Positions 1-8,980 of a DNA stretch of 64,000 bases are shown here, in pieces (the stretch's first letter is position 1; every line of letters starts with the position of its first letter). Under the pieces are notes generated by a model. The model searched no databases. It had not been told where the DNA came from and saw only the letters and a list, made by a program, of their open reading frames with translations. This DNA comes from a bacterium (GTDB lineage Bacteria > Vulcanimicrobiota > Vulcanimicrobiia > Vulcanimicrobiales > Vulcanimicrobiaceae). The stretch covers positions 1-64,000 of the forward strand of contig JAJYRI010000001.1 in assembly GCA_021794175.1 (NCBI GenBank). Direction: 5' to 3'. The translations under genes and the position numbers were made by a program.

Positions 1-11
1 AAGGCCTATGG

Positions 12-524
12 TTGCCGGCCGGCTACCGCATTCTCTCGGCCGAGCGGATCGACGAATTTGTCGATAAGATCCGTGATTCGTTGCCCAATGAGATCGGCCG
101 GGCCAAGGTCATCGCTCGCGATGGAGACCTCTTCGTGCGCGACGCCCAAGAACGCGCCGAAGCGATGCTCGCCGAGGCGGCGGCGAAGCACGACGAGCTA
201 CTCGACGAGCACGAGATCGTGCGCCGCGCGCGCGCGACTGCCGAGGCCGTCTTGCGCGATGCGCAGGAGCGCGCAAAAAAAGTGCGAGAAGGTGCCGATC
301 ACTACGCCGAGCAGATGCTTGCAGAGCTCGAAGGGCGTCTCGGGGGCGCGCTCGCCTCGGTGCGCAAGGGACGCGACGCGCTTGCCGGGCGCCTTCCCCA
401 GCCCGGCGTCACCGCGGTTGCAGGGAGCGATCCGCTCGCCGATGCGGCGGCAAAAAACAAGCGCCTGGCATTCGATGCACAGGCGCCGGAGGAAGCCGAA
501 GCGGTCGAGGTGCTCTCCTCCTAA
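12..524 (+). CDS. Coiled-coil, DivIVA/ATP-synthase-B-like hypothetical protein
   Basis: 170 aa ORF rich in Glu/Ala/Arg heptads (AQERAEAMLAEAAAKHDELLDEHEIVRRARATAEAVLRDAQERAKKV). Confidence 0.6.
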   Translation: MPAGYRILSAERIDEFVDKIRDSLPNEIGRAKVIARDGDLFVRDAQERAEAMLAEAAAKHDELLDEHEIVRRARATAEAVLRDAQERAKKVREGADHYAEQMLAELEGRLGGALASVRKGRDALAGRLPQPGVTAVAGSDPLADAAAKNKRLAFDAQAPEEAEAVEVLSS

Positions 525-539
525 GAGGGTTGCAAACGG

Positions 540-1487
540 CTAGACCGGCGGTGCTTGAACGTTCTGCGCGAACGCTTCGAGGCGCGCTCGGTCGATCGCT
601 TTAACGCGCCCGCGGTCCAATTCGACCGCGTGCGCGTTTTTCAAACGGAGTAGCGCGCGCGCCGCCATATCGCGAACGGTTCCCGCAGCTGCCGCGATCT
701 GCGCTTGCGAGAGATTCTCGACTCCCGGCAGTCCGCGCGTCATGCCGACCGAGGTGCGCGCGTAACCGAGCAGAAATTTCGATACGCGTTGCAGGACGTG
801 CGCGAATGCGAGATCGGCTATCGTGTCGATCGAACGGCGGCGTGCCTGCGAGGACCCGATCAAAAATCCGAGTGCGAGCTCGGCATCGTTACGGCATGCG
901 TGAATGACCGCTTCGCTCGGGATCGTCACGATCGTCGCGTCGGTGAGCGCTTCGGCGCGCGTGGTCGCGCCGCCGCCGTCGAAGGTTCCACTTTCATTGA
1001 GCGTATCGTGGGTGAGACGCTCGCCGATGGTGTGCGTTTTGCCGTCGGGGGAGAGCAGCGTATAGATTACTTTACCGCTCTTGACGATACCGAGATATGG
1101 CCAGAGTTCGCCTTCGTCGAAGATCGTGTCGCCCGATTTAAAAGACCGCTCGCTTAACTGGCCTGCGAGTTCTTTCACCGTCGATGCTTTCGCATCGCTA
1201 AATTGCGAGACATGTTCGAGAAAGGCTTCACCGTCGGCGTGCTCGTCGATCCGCTCGAGCCGCAACGTCCAGCGATTTCCACCGAGGTTGCGCGCGTCCC
1301 ACGAAAAGCGTCCCGGACGCAACTGCGTGAGTTCGTTACGGAGCGCTCGCGGGTCACCCTCTTCGCGAATTTCGAGAATATTGCCAAGCTGAAGCTTGTC
1401 GAAGCTCTCGAGGATCAGATCGGTCTTCGTCGCGGCGGAGAGCGAGCGGGCATCGAGCGTAAAGGCAGCAGGTCGATTGATCGGCAT
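540..1487 (-). CDS. Crp/Fnr-family regulator with N-terminal DUF2249-like domain
   Basis: N-terminus LDARSLSAATKTDLILESFDKLQLGNILEIREEGDPRALRNELTQLRPGRFSW resembles DUF2249; central cNMP-like beta-roll (SFKSGDTIFDEGE...GIVKSGKV); C-terminal Crp-type HTH. Confidence 0.75.
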   Translation of the reverse strand: MPINRPAAFTLDARSLSAATKTDLILESFDKLQLGNILEIREEGDPRALRNELTQLRPGRFSWDARNLGGNRWTLRLERIDEHADGEAFLEHVSQFSDAKASTVKELAGQLSERSFKSGDTIFDEGELWPYLGIVKSGKVIYTLLSPDGKTHTIGERLTHDTLNESGTFDGGGATTRAEALTDATIVTIPSEAVIHACRNDAELALGFLIGSSQARRRSIDTIADLAFAHVLQRVSKFLLGYARTSVGMTRGLPGVENLSQAQIAAAAGTVRDMAARALLRLKNAHAVELDRGRVKAIDRARLEAFAQNVQAPPV

Positions 1488-1560
1488 AACGCGCGCTGAT
1501 TATGGATCGAGGAGGGATGGGCCTGCCGGAGCGGGGCTTCCCCGGGCAGAAGTGGGGGGT

Positions 1561-2763
1561 ATGAAGAGTACCCTAACAGATCAGGATATCGTTATCGTTG
1601 CCGGTGCCCGCACGCCGTTCGGCAACTTCGGGGGCGCCCTCTCGGCGCTGACCGCAACCGACCTCGGGGTCGCCGCCGCCGCCGGCGCGATCCTACGCAG
1701 CGGCGTTCCGGCGGCGCAGATCGACGAAGTCATCTTCGGCAACGTCATCCAGAGCAGCGCCGACGCGATCTATCTGGCGCGCCATATCGGCTTGCGGGCC
1801 GGTCTCCCGGTCTCGGCACCCGCCTTAACGCTCAATCGCCTCTGCGGCTCGGGGCTCCAGGCAATTCTCTCCGGGGCGCAGTCGCTCGCACTGGGGCAGG
1901 CCCGATACGTGCTCGCCGGTGGCGCGGAATCGATGAGCCAGGCTCCGCACGTCGTTCGGGGCGCTCGAAGCGGCTTCGCGCTCGGCGCGAAGGTCGCGTT
2001 CGAGGATTCGCTCTGGGAGGCGCTGACCGACTCCTATAACGGCTTGCCGATGGCGATTACCGCCGAGAATCTGGCGGCAAAATATTCGGTCTCGCGCGAA
2101 GAGTGCGATGCCTTCGCCTTGGCGAGCCAGGAGCGCGCGCTTGCGGCCCAGCAGGACGGCTACTTCGCCGACGAGATCGTCGCGGTCGAGGTGCCCGGGC
2201 CCAAGGGTACGACCCAGCGCATCGATCGCGACGAGGGCCCGCGTGAAGGGCTCTCGATGGAACGACTCGCCAAACTTCCCGCCCGCTTTCGCAAAGACGG
2301 CGTGGTGACGCCCGGTAACGCGAGCGGCATCACCGACGGCGCCGCCGCCGTTGTCTTGACGACGGTGAAGCAGGCGCGTGCCGACGGTCTCCGCTGGATC
2401 GGCCGCTTACTCGGCGGCGTCTCGGTCGGCGTCGACCCCGATATTATGGGGATCGGGCCGGCGATGGCGATCCCCGCAGCCCTCCAGCGCGCCGGCATCG
2501 CCCGCGAGAGCGTCGATCTTATCGAGATCAACGAAGCCTTTGCGCCGCAGGTCATCGCCTGTTTGCGCGATCTCGGCGACGATGGACGAAAACTCAACCC
2601 GCACGGTGGTGCGATCGCGCTCGGGCATCCGCTCGGTGCGTCGGGAACGCGCATCGCTTATACCGCGCTTCACGAACTGCAGCGTCGCGGTGGCGGCATC
2701 GCCGTTGCTTCGGCGTGTATCGGCGGAGGCCAGGGAATAGCGGCCGTTTTCTCCGCGGAGTAA
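1561..2763 (+). CDS. Acetyl-CoA C-acetyltransferase (thiolase)
   Basis: RLCGSGLQA active-site Cys region, NPHGGAIALGHPLGASGTR and ACIGGGQGIA thiolase motifs; ATG at 1561 chosen over the ORF-track start. Confidence 0.93.
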   Translation: MKSTLTDQDIVIVAGARTPFGNFGGALSALTATDLGVAAAAGAILRSGVPAAQIDEVIFGNVIQSSADAIYLARHIGLRAGLPVSAPALTLNRLCGSGLQAILSGAQSLALGQARYVLAGGAESMSQAPHVVRGARSGFALGAKVAFEDSLWEALTDSYNGLPMAITAENLAAKYSVSREECDAFALASQERALAAQQDGYFADEIVAVEVPGPKGTTQRIDRDEGPREGLSMERLAKLPARFRKDGVVTPGNASGITDGAAAVVLTTVKQARADGLRWIGRLLGGVSVGVDPDIMGIGPAMAIPAALQRAGIARESVDLIEINEAFAPQVIACLRDLGDDGRKLNPHGGAIALGHPLGASGTRIAYTALHELQRRGGGIAVASACIGGGQGIAAVFSAE

Positions 2764-2764
2764 C

Positions 2765-3310
2765 GTGGAACCGCAAACGCCCCCACGAGCGCGCGTGCCG
2801 TGGGGGCGCATTCTCGATGTGGCGGCGGTCGCGCTGATCCTCTTCGCGCTCTGGAAGGTCTTCGTCGCGCCGCGCTTTCTCAACGCTCCGGGGGCCTATC
2901 CCGCACCGCATGTGGCGTTCGCTCGCCTCAACGGCGGAGCGCCCTTTGCCGTTGTTTCGGCGCGCGGCCACGTGTTGTTTCTCGATTTTTTTGCTACCTG
3001 GTGCACACCCTGTCGTGCAGAGCTACCGCTCGTGCAGGCGTGGGAGCGCGCCCATCCGCAGGCGCTCGTCGTGCCCGTCGACGTCGGCGAATCGCCTGCG
3101 GCCGTGCGCCCGTTCGCGGTCGCGCACGGTATGCGGCACGTCGTACTCGATCCCGAGCAGCTCTCCCGCGGATACTTTCAGATTCTCGGTTTTCCGACGA
3201 TGGTCGCGATCGATCCCCAGGGAAATATTCGCGCGACGTGGACCGGGTTTAACCCCGCAATCGGGCTTGCGATGAGTAACGCGTTGCAAAATCTCACAAA
3301 AAAGCGATAG
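2765..3310 (+). CDS. TlpA/thioredoxin-like membrane-anchored protein
   Basis: N-terminal TM segment and FFATWCTPCRAELP (WCxxC) motif. Confidence 0.85.
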   Translation: MEPQTPPRARVPWGRILDVAAVALILFALWKVFVAPRFLNAPGAYPAPHVAFARLNGGAPFAVVSARGHVLFLDFFATWCTPCRAELPLVQAWERAHPQALVVPVDVGESPAAVRPFAVAHGMRHVVLDPEQLSRGYFQILGFPTMVAIDPQGNIRATWTGFNPAIGLAMSNALQNLTKKR

Positions 3311-3336
3311 CAGCCGAAGCTCCTATCACTTTTTTT
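3298..3336. terminator. Bidirectional intrinsic terminator between convergent genes
   Basis: aaaagcgatag ... ctatcactttttt inverted repeat (one mismatch) flanked by A and T tracts between stops at 3310(+) and 3350(-). Confidence 0.65.
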
Positions 3337-3349
3337 GAGCCGGATCTCG

Positions 3350-4909
3350 TTATGGATTGACGATAAATGTATCGCTCGTCGGAATATTCCAAGAGCTATA
3401 TGCGAGATAGAAGGTTCCCGCGTTCGCCCAGTCGGGGCCCCAGGAATTGGCGACGATGAACGCTTGTTTCGTGTCGTCATATCCGACGATCGCCATTGCG
3501 TGGCCGCCGCCGGTTGCCGTCGGACCGGTCCAGATGTCGTTCGCCGTGAGGTTGCTGAAGCCGGCATCGACGTTCACACCCCATGGAACCGGCACGCCGG
3601 CGGCGATCGAGGATTTAATTTGCGCGATTCCGTTCGGGTCGGTACGCGGAAGGTAGGTGAAGTTCGTGATTCTATTCGGAAGCGCGGCTTGGAGCGCCGC
3701 CGCACTCGGTTGCGTGAGATAGTCGGTCGGATTAAACGGCATGTTGTTCCACGGCGGGTCGCCTTTGGCGATCAGTAAGGTCAGCGCGTCGGATTCCAAA
3801 CTACCGGCGTCGCGACCGCGGTTGATCTGGTTATACACGAACGCCGGCGAAAGGATCTTGCTGTAATCAGGGGTGCCCGAGCCGGTTAGGAAGCTCGTGT
3901 AATTGTTACGCGACGGTAGCCCGGAGATCGTCGAAGCGGTCAAATAGCCGGTCGCCCAAGCGACGCAAGAACTCTGCGTTCCTTGGTTCCCGCTCGGCGG
4001 ACGGACCGAAATGATCGCCGATTGTGGGAAACGGAGCGCGAGCGGACGTCGGGCGGCGCCGCTGAAGGTGACGCTCCCGTCGCCGAACGCTGCGGCCATC
4101 TCGTTGGTCATCCGCTGATCGCCGCCGACGACCTCGTTGTTGCCGTTAATGTTCACCGTGTCGTTGGGGATATGCTCCGCGAGCGTCGCCGTGCCACTGA
4201 GCGATGCCACGCTCCCCGTGAAGGTCGTTGCTCCATAGCCCGAGGCTCCGCCGTTATACGCGAAGGTAAGGCGCTGATTGGCGCTGGTAAACTGAATGAC
4301 CGGCAGGCTGCCCGGCGCGCTACTCGGTGCCGTAACGAGAACCGGAGTCGTCAACGGCTGCGAGCCGACGATGCGGTTTCCATTCGCGTCGTAGGCGAGC
4401 AAGGTGAGGAGCACGTTCTGTGCCGTACCGATCTTGACGGTCGTCGGCTCGACCGAGAGTTTCACCGAAGCGATCGTGCCGCCGAAACTCAAACCGACGC
4501 TCTGCGCATGATATAAAACGTATTGCCCGATCGTTGCGGTCGAGAGCACGCTGCTGCCGTTGGTGAGGTCGATCACGTAGCCGCTCGGACCGACCGGAGC
4601 CTGAGGAAGCGTCACACTACATCCCGTGGTGGTGCACGGGGCGGTAACCGTCTGCGCCGGCTGGCCGATAATATTGCCGCTGACGGAGACGCCTGTGACC
4701 GCGCCGACCCCGGGCGAGGGAATCGTGATATTAAAAGTTAGCGGCGTCGTTAAACCGCTGACAAACCCGGGGACCGTTGCGGGCGTTGCGACCGCGAGCG
4801 GGGTCGAGGGCTGCGACGGAAGGAACGTCGCGTTAGAGCCGCCGCATGCCGCGAGCAGCAACGTCGAAATCGACGCAAGACCGATAAGAAGGGCACGGTT
4901 ACGAAACAT
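3350..4909 (-). CDS. Secreted lipoprotein with C-terminal papain-like (C1) peptidase domain
   Basis: Lipobox LLLAACGG; NQGTQSSCVAWATGY (catalytic Cys region), GGGHAMAIVGYDD (His), VANSWGPDW (Asn); N-terminal Ig-like/beta-rich part. Confidence 0.8.
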   Translation of the reverse strand: MFRNRALLIGLASISTLLLAACGGSNATFLPSQPSTPLAVATPATVPGFVSGLTTPLTFNITIPSPGVGAVTGVSVSGNIIGQPAQTVTAPCTTTGCSVTLPQAPVGPSGYVIDLTNGSSVLSTATIGQYVLYHAQSVGLSFGGTIASVKLSVEPTTVKIGTAQNVLLTLLAYDANGNRIVGSQPLTTPVLVTAPSSAPGSLPVIQFTSANQRLTFAYNGGASGYGATTFTGSVASLSGTATLAEHIPNDTVNINGNNEVVGGDQRMTNEMAAAFGDGSVTFSGAARRPLALRFPQSAIISVRPPSGNQGTQSSCVAWATGYLTASTISGLPSRNNYTSFLTGSGTPDYSKILSPAFVYNQINRGRDAGSLESDALTLLIAKGDPPWNNMPFNPTDYLTQPSAAALQAALPNRITNFTYLPRTDPNGIAQIKSSIAAGVPVPWGVNVDAGFSNLTANDIWTGPTATGGGHAMAIVGYDDTKQAFIVANSWGPDWANAGTFYLAYSSWNIPTSDTFIVNP

Positions 4910-4928
4910 TTAGGAAACTTCGCCCGCC

Positions 4929-4975
4929 GTAAAAAGGGGGCCTGCGCAGCGGCGCGGGCCCTCCCTTGTTTTTTG
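4929..4975 (-). terminator. Intrinsic terminator downstream of the enoyl-CoA hydratase gene
   Basis: GC-rich imperfect palindrome gggggcctgcgc-agcg-gcgcgggccctccc with A5 on its left (T tract on the minus strand) and T6 on its right. Confidence 0.55.
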
Positions 4976-5015
4976 TAAAATTCGATCGATTGTAGCGCGT
5001 TGCCGCTACGGTGAG

Positions 5016-5807
5016 CTACTTTCCGGTCCAGGCCGGTTTGCGCTTTTCGAGAAAAGCGCTCGTTCCCTCGCGAAAATCGGTGCTGTCGACGAGAAGCCCG
5101 AACTCCATCGCTTCGACCTCCAATGCATCGGCGAGCGCGAGATGCGCGCCGCGATAGATCGCTCGCTTGCATGCCGCGACGGCCAGCGGCGCTTTCGTCG
5201 CGATCGCGCCGGCGATGCGGTGTGCTTCCTCCATCAGCTCGGCGAGCGGCACGACGCGCTCGACGAGCCCGATGCGCAATGCTTCACGCGCATCGACGAT
5301 CTCGCCGGTAAGGCAGAGGTAGAGGGCCATACCTTTACCGAGCAAACGCGTCGTGCGTTGCGAGCCTCCATACCCTGGGATGAGGCCGAGGTTGACCTCG
5401 GGTTGTCCGAATTTCGCGTTCTCCGAGGCGATGCGGATATCGCAGGCCATCGCCAGCTCGCAGCCGCCGCCGAGGGCGAAGCCGTTGACGGCGGCGATGA
5501 CCGGTTTCGATAGAGATTCGATCTGCTCGGTGACGTGCTGTCCGATCCGGGCCTTCCCGGCGCCGGCACCGGCATTGGGGAGCGCGTTGAGTTCGCCGAT
5601 ATCGGCGCCGGCGGCGAAGGCTTTCTCGCCCGAGCCGGTGAGCACGATCGCCCGAATATCGGCACGGGCGTCGAGATCGGCGAGCGCGCGCGAGAGCTCG
5701 GAGAGCAGCGCGGCATTGAGGGCGTTGAGCACCGCGGGGCGATCGAGTGTTATCGTCGCGATCGGCCCGTGCTCCGCGACCCGAATTGCGCTGAAGGCCT
5801 CACTCAT
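5016..5807 (-). CDS. Enoyl-CoA hydratase/isomerase (crotonase family)
   Basis: ITLDRPAVLNALN, FAAGADIGEL, NGFALGGGCELAMACDIRIA, PEVNLGLIPGYGGSQRTTRL; ATG (MSEAFSAIR) at 5807. Confidence 0.92.
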   Translation of the reverse strand: MSEAFSAIRVAEHGPIATITLDRPAVLNALNAALLSELSRALADLDARADIRAIVLTGSGEKAFAAGADIGELNALPNAGAGAGKARIGQHVTEQIESLSKPVIAAVNGFALGGGCELAMACDIRIASENAKFGQPEVNLGLIPGYGGSQRTTRLLGKGMALYLCLTGEIVDAREALRIGLVERVVPLAELMEEAHRIAGAIATKAPLAVAACKRAIYRGAHLALADALEVEAMEFGLLVDSTDFREGTSAFLEKRKPAWTGK

Positions 5808-6654
5808 AATCGTAGAAACCCTTGCCGCTCTTGCGGCCATGTCGTCCCGCAAGGACCATGCGTTTGAGTAACGGCGGTGCCGCCATCATCGGATCTTTAA
5901 ATTCCTCGAACATAATCTGCGCGATGTAGTACGTGGTGTCGAGGCCCACGAAGTCGAGCAATTCGAGCGGGCCCATCGGATAGCCACAGCCGAGTTTCAT
6001 GCCTTTGTCGATATCCTCTTTGCTTGCAAGTCCGCCTTCGTAGCAGCGAATCGCATACAACAGATAAGGAATGAGCAGACGGTTGACGACGAAGCCCGGC
6101 GTATCTTGGGCGAGGATCGGTTCTTTTCCAAGCTTCTGCGCGAAAGCATAGAGCTCGTCGATCGTATCCTGTGTGGTGGCGATCGTGCGTACGACCTCGA
6201 CGAGTTTCATAATCGGGACGGGATTGAAGAAGTGCAGACCGGCAACGCGATTGGGACGTTTCGTTACCGCCGCCAATTCGATGACGCAAAAACTCGAGGT
6301 ATTCGTGCAGATGATCGCGTGGGGTGCGAGCAGATCGTCGAGTTGTTTAAAGAGTGTTTTTTTTGCTTCGGGATTTTCAACGATCGCCTCGATGACGAGA
6401 TCGCAATCTTTGAGATCGGCGATCGCCGTCGTCCCTTTGATGCGCCCGACGATTGCATCGCGTTCGCTCTTGGGGAGCTTCCCTTTTTCCACGAACTTAT
6501 CGAGCGACTTCGCAATCGATGCGAGCCCGCGCTGCAGCGGTGCCTCGGCGACCTCCATGAGGACGACGTCGAAGCCTGCGCTCGCGGCGGTTTGCGCGAT
6601 CCCGTTGCCCATGAGTCCGGCGCCGCAGACGCCGATCGTACGAATCTTCAACAC
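5800..6654 (-). CDS. hbd: 3-hydroxybutyryl-CoA dehydrogenase
   Basis: GVCGAGLMGNGIAQ Rossmann motif, NTSS, GLHFFNPVPIMKLVEVV, DTPGFVVNRLL, GCGYPMGPLELLDFVGLD. Confidence 0.93.
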   Translation of the reverse strand: MLKIRTIGVCGAGLMGNGIAQTAASAGFDVVLMEVAEAPLQRGLASIAKSLDKFVEKGKLPKSERDAIVGRIKGTTAIADLKDCDLVIEAIVENPEAKKTLFKQLDDLLAPHAIICTNTSSFCVIELAAVTKRPNRVAGLHFFNPVPIMKLVEVVRTIATTQDTIDELYAFAQKLGKEPILAQDTPGFVVNRLLIPYLLYAIRCYEGGLASKEDIDKGMKLGCGYPMGPLELLDFVGLDTTYYIAQIMFEEFKDPMMAAPPLLKRMVLAGRHGRKSGKGFYDYE

Positions 6655-6750
6655 GTGTAGAAACCTCTCGCTTCCTTAAAATGAGATAAAGAGCGCAGGT
6701 GCTTTCGTCCTCTCGTCGGTATCACCCTAGGGAAAGGGAGTACGGAATCG

Positions 6751-7383
6751 ATGCGGACAGCGTATCACGAGGCTTTAGAAGGGACCCGACTCGACGTCGT
6801 GCGCCTCGGCGCCCTCGTCGGCGACGCCATTCGAGTGAGCGTCGATGCTCTCGAACGCCGCGATGAAGCGACCGGGGCGCGCGTCGTCGCGGGCGACGAT
6901 ATCATCGACGACCTTCGTCGCAAGATCGAGGCGCATTGCATCGAGCTGATCTGGCGTCAACAGCCGGTCGCCGGCGAGTTGCGCGAGATTGCGGCGATGC
7001 TCGAGATCGCGACCGACTTGGAGCGCGTCGGCGACTACGCGGTCGAGATCGCTAAAAATGCGATAAAACTCGCAGACACTGCCCTGCGTCCGCAAAAAGT
7101 AGAGATCGATCGGATCGCCGCCGTCGCCCACGGTATGCTGCTCGACGCCATGCGCGCATATACCGAACGCGACTCCGAACTCGCCACCGAAGTGATCGCG
7201 CGCGACGACGATGTCGACCGGCTCTATAAGCGCAGCATTGCGTTGTTACAAGAAGAAATGCAGCGCGACTCCGAACTCGTTACCTCCGGAACGCGCTACC
7301 TGTTCGTCCTCACCGCGGTCGAGCGGGTCGGCGACCGTGCGAGCAACATCGCGTGGCACACGAAGGATATGATCGGCGAGTAA
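6751..7383 (+). CDS. phoU: Phosphate transport system regulatory protein PhoU
   Basis: IEAHCIELIWRQQPVAGELREIAAMLEIATDLERVGDYAVEIAKNAI and C-terminal ERVGDRASNIAWHTKDMI repeats. Confidence 0.92.
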   Translation: MRTAYHEALEGTRLDVVRLGALVGDAIRVSVDALERRDEATGARVVAGDDIIDDLRRKIEAHCIELIWRQQPVAGELREIAAMLEIATDLERVGDYAVEIAKNAIKLADTALRPQKVEIDRIAAVAHGMLLDAMRAYTERDSELATEVIARDDDVDRLYKRSIALLQEEMQRDSELVTSGTRYLFVLTAVERVGDRASNIAWHTKDMIGE

Positions 7384-7384
7384 C

Positions 7385-8524
7385 GTGGCGGAGCCCGCTC
7401 CACCGCTCGATCGCGCGCTCTTCGCGGTAACGAGCGACCGCATCTATCTCAACCACGCCGCCGTCGGCGTTCTTCCCAAGCCCACCGTCGATGCGCTCCA
7501 CGATTTCGTCGAAGCGCACGCGACGGGAGGCGTCTTGGGTACCTACAGGTACGAAGGGGCGATGGCGGAGTACCGGCAGCGAGTCGGTGCAGCGATCGGC
7601 GCAAGCGGGGCGGATATCGCCATCCTTCGTAATACGAGCGAGGGCGCGAACGTTCTCGCGCAAGGTTTCGATCTTCGTCCCGGCGATGAAGTGCTGCTTC
7701 CCGCCGAGGAGTTTCCAAGCAATGCCTGGCCGTGGCGCGCGCTCCGCGAGCGCGGCGTGGTCGTGCGCGAACTCGATTGCTCGCAGTCGGTCTTGGGCCC
7801 GGAGCGCCTTGCTTGCGAGATCGGTTCGCGAACGCGCGTCGTCGCGCTTTCGTGGATATCGTATGCCGACGGCGCGCGTCACGATCTTGCGGGAATCGCT
7901 GCCGTCGCTCGTGCTCGCGGCGTTGCGCTCGTCGTCGACGCGATCCAGGGGCTCGGCGCACTCGAGCTCGATGTCGCCGACGTCGGCATCGACGCGCTCT
8001 TCGCCGGAGGAGCGAAATGGCTTTGCGCGCTCCAAGGGGTGGCGTTGCTCTATGTGAGCCCGGCGCTGCGCGATCGCTTACGCGTTGCCGCACCGGGCTG
8101 GCGCAGCGTCGCCGATATGTGGGACTTCCATAACGATGCGCAAGGGTGGATCGGCGATGCGTCGCGCTTTGAGGGCGGAACGCCGAACTTTATCGGCGCG
8201 TTATCGCTGGCAACCTCGCTCGAGCTCTTTCGCAGCGTGGGGATCGCGCGGATCGAGCGGCATATCGCCGGCCTACGCGAGCGTTTGGCGGCCGGACTGC
8301 GCGCGCTCGGTGCAAACGTCCTCGAACGCTCGGGGAGTCATGCGGCCTCGGGGATCCTTACCTTCTCGGTCGAGAGCCGCGAGAGTGTCGCGCTCGGACG
8401 GGCGTTGCAGAGCGAGGGCTTCGTAACGACCTGGCGTGCAAACGGCATTCGCGTTTCGCCGCATGGATATAACACCTTCGGGGAGATCGAGGCGTTTCTC
8501 GCCGCGCTCGCGGCGAATGTTTAG
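7385..8524 (+). CDS. Class V aminotransferase (PLP-dependent)
   Basis: IYLNHAAVGVLP; LRNTSEGANVLAQG; DAIQGLGALELDV; FAGGAKWLCALQGVALLYV (Lys region). Confidence 0.88.
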   Translation: MAEPAPPLDRALFAVTSDRIYLNHAAVGVLPKPTVDALHDFVEAHATGGVLGTYRYEGAMAEYRQRVGAAIGASGADIAILRNTSEGANVLAQGFDLRPGDEVLLPAEEFPSNAWPWRALRERGVVVRELDCSQSVLGPERLACEIGSRTRVVALSWISYADGARHDLAGIAAVARARGVALVVDAIQGLGALELDVADVGIDALFAGGAKWLCALQGVALLYVSPALRDRLRVAAPGWRSVADMWDFHNDAQGWIGDASRFEGGTPNFIGALSLATSLELFRSVGIARIERHIAGLRERLAAGLRALGANVLERSGSHAASGILTFSVESRESVALGRALQSEGFVTTWRANGIRVSPHGYNTFGEIEAFLAALAANV

Positions 8525-8898
8525 CCGTTTACCGATTCGTTCGCGATATCGGCAAGCGAGATATGCGGGAAGTTCGCAGGGCTCCATTCGATCTCGGCCT
8601 CTTGAATCGAGCCAAAAAAATCGACGATCGAGGCGAGCCGCGTCATCGTAAACATTCGCTCGACGATCGGCGAGGCGCCGACGAGCCGCAACCGGGTGGC
8701 AATCCCAAGTCGGGCCGCCCGCATCCGCGTGGTCTCACGAATCGCGTTGATCAGGGTGCTGTCGGCAAAGGTCACCGCCGAGAGGTCGACGACCGCAATC
8801 GGGGCTTCGATCAACCCCGCCAATGCCCACTGAAGCTCGTCTCGAACCTCGAGATCGAGATCCCCGCGGAGGGATACGACGACTGCTTGTCGGCCCAT
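8521..8898 (-). CDS. STAS-domain anti-sigma factor antagonist-like protein
   Basis: VVVSLRGDLDLEVRDELQWAL ... VVDLSAVTFADSTLINAI STAS pattern. Confidence 0.8.
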   Translation of the reverse strand: MGRQAVVVSLRGDLDLEVRDELQWALAGLIEAPIAVVDLSAVTFADSTLINAIRETTRMRAARLGIATRLRLVGASPIVERMFTMTRLASIVDFFGSIQEAEIEWSPANFPHISLADIANESVNG

Positions 8899-8980
8899 AC
8901 TTCACCTTCGAGCGTTCCGCCCTGCTTTCTCTATCGCGCAGTATAGCGTTCCGGGCTCGTCGGCGTCCGGTCAGAAACGC

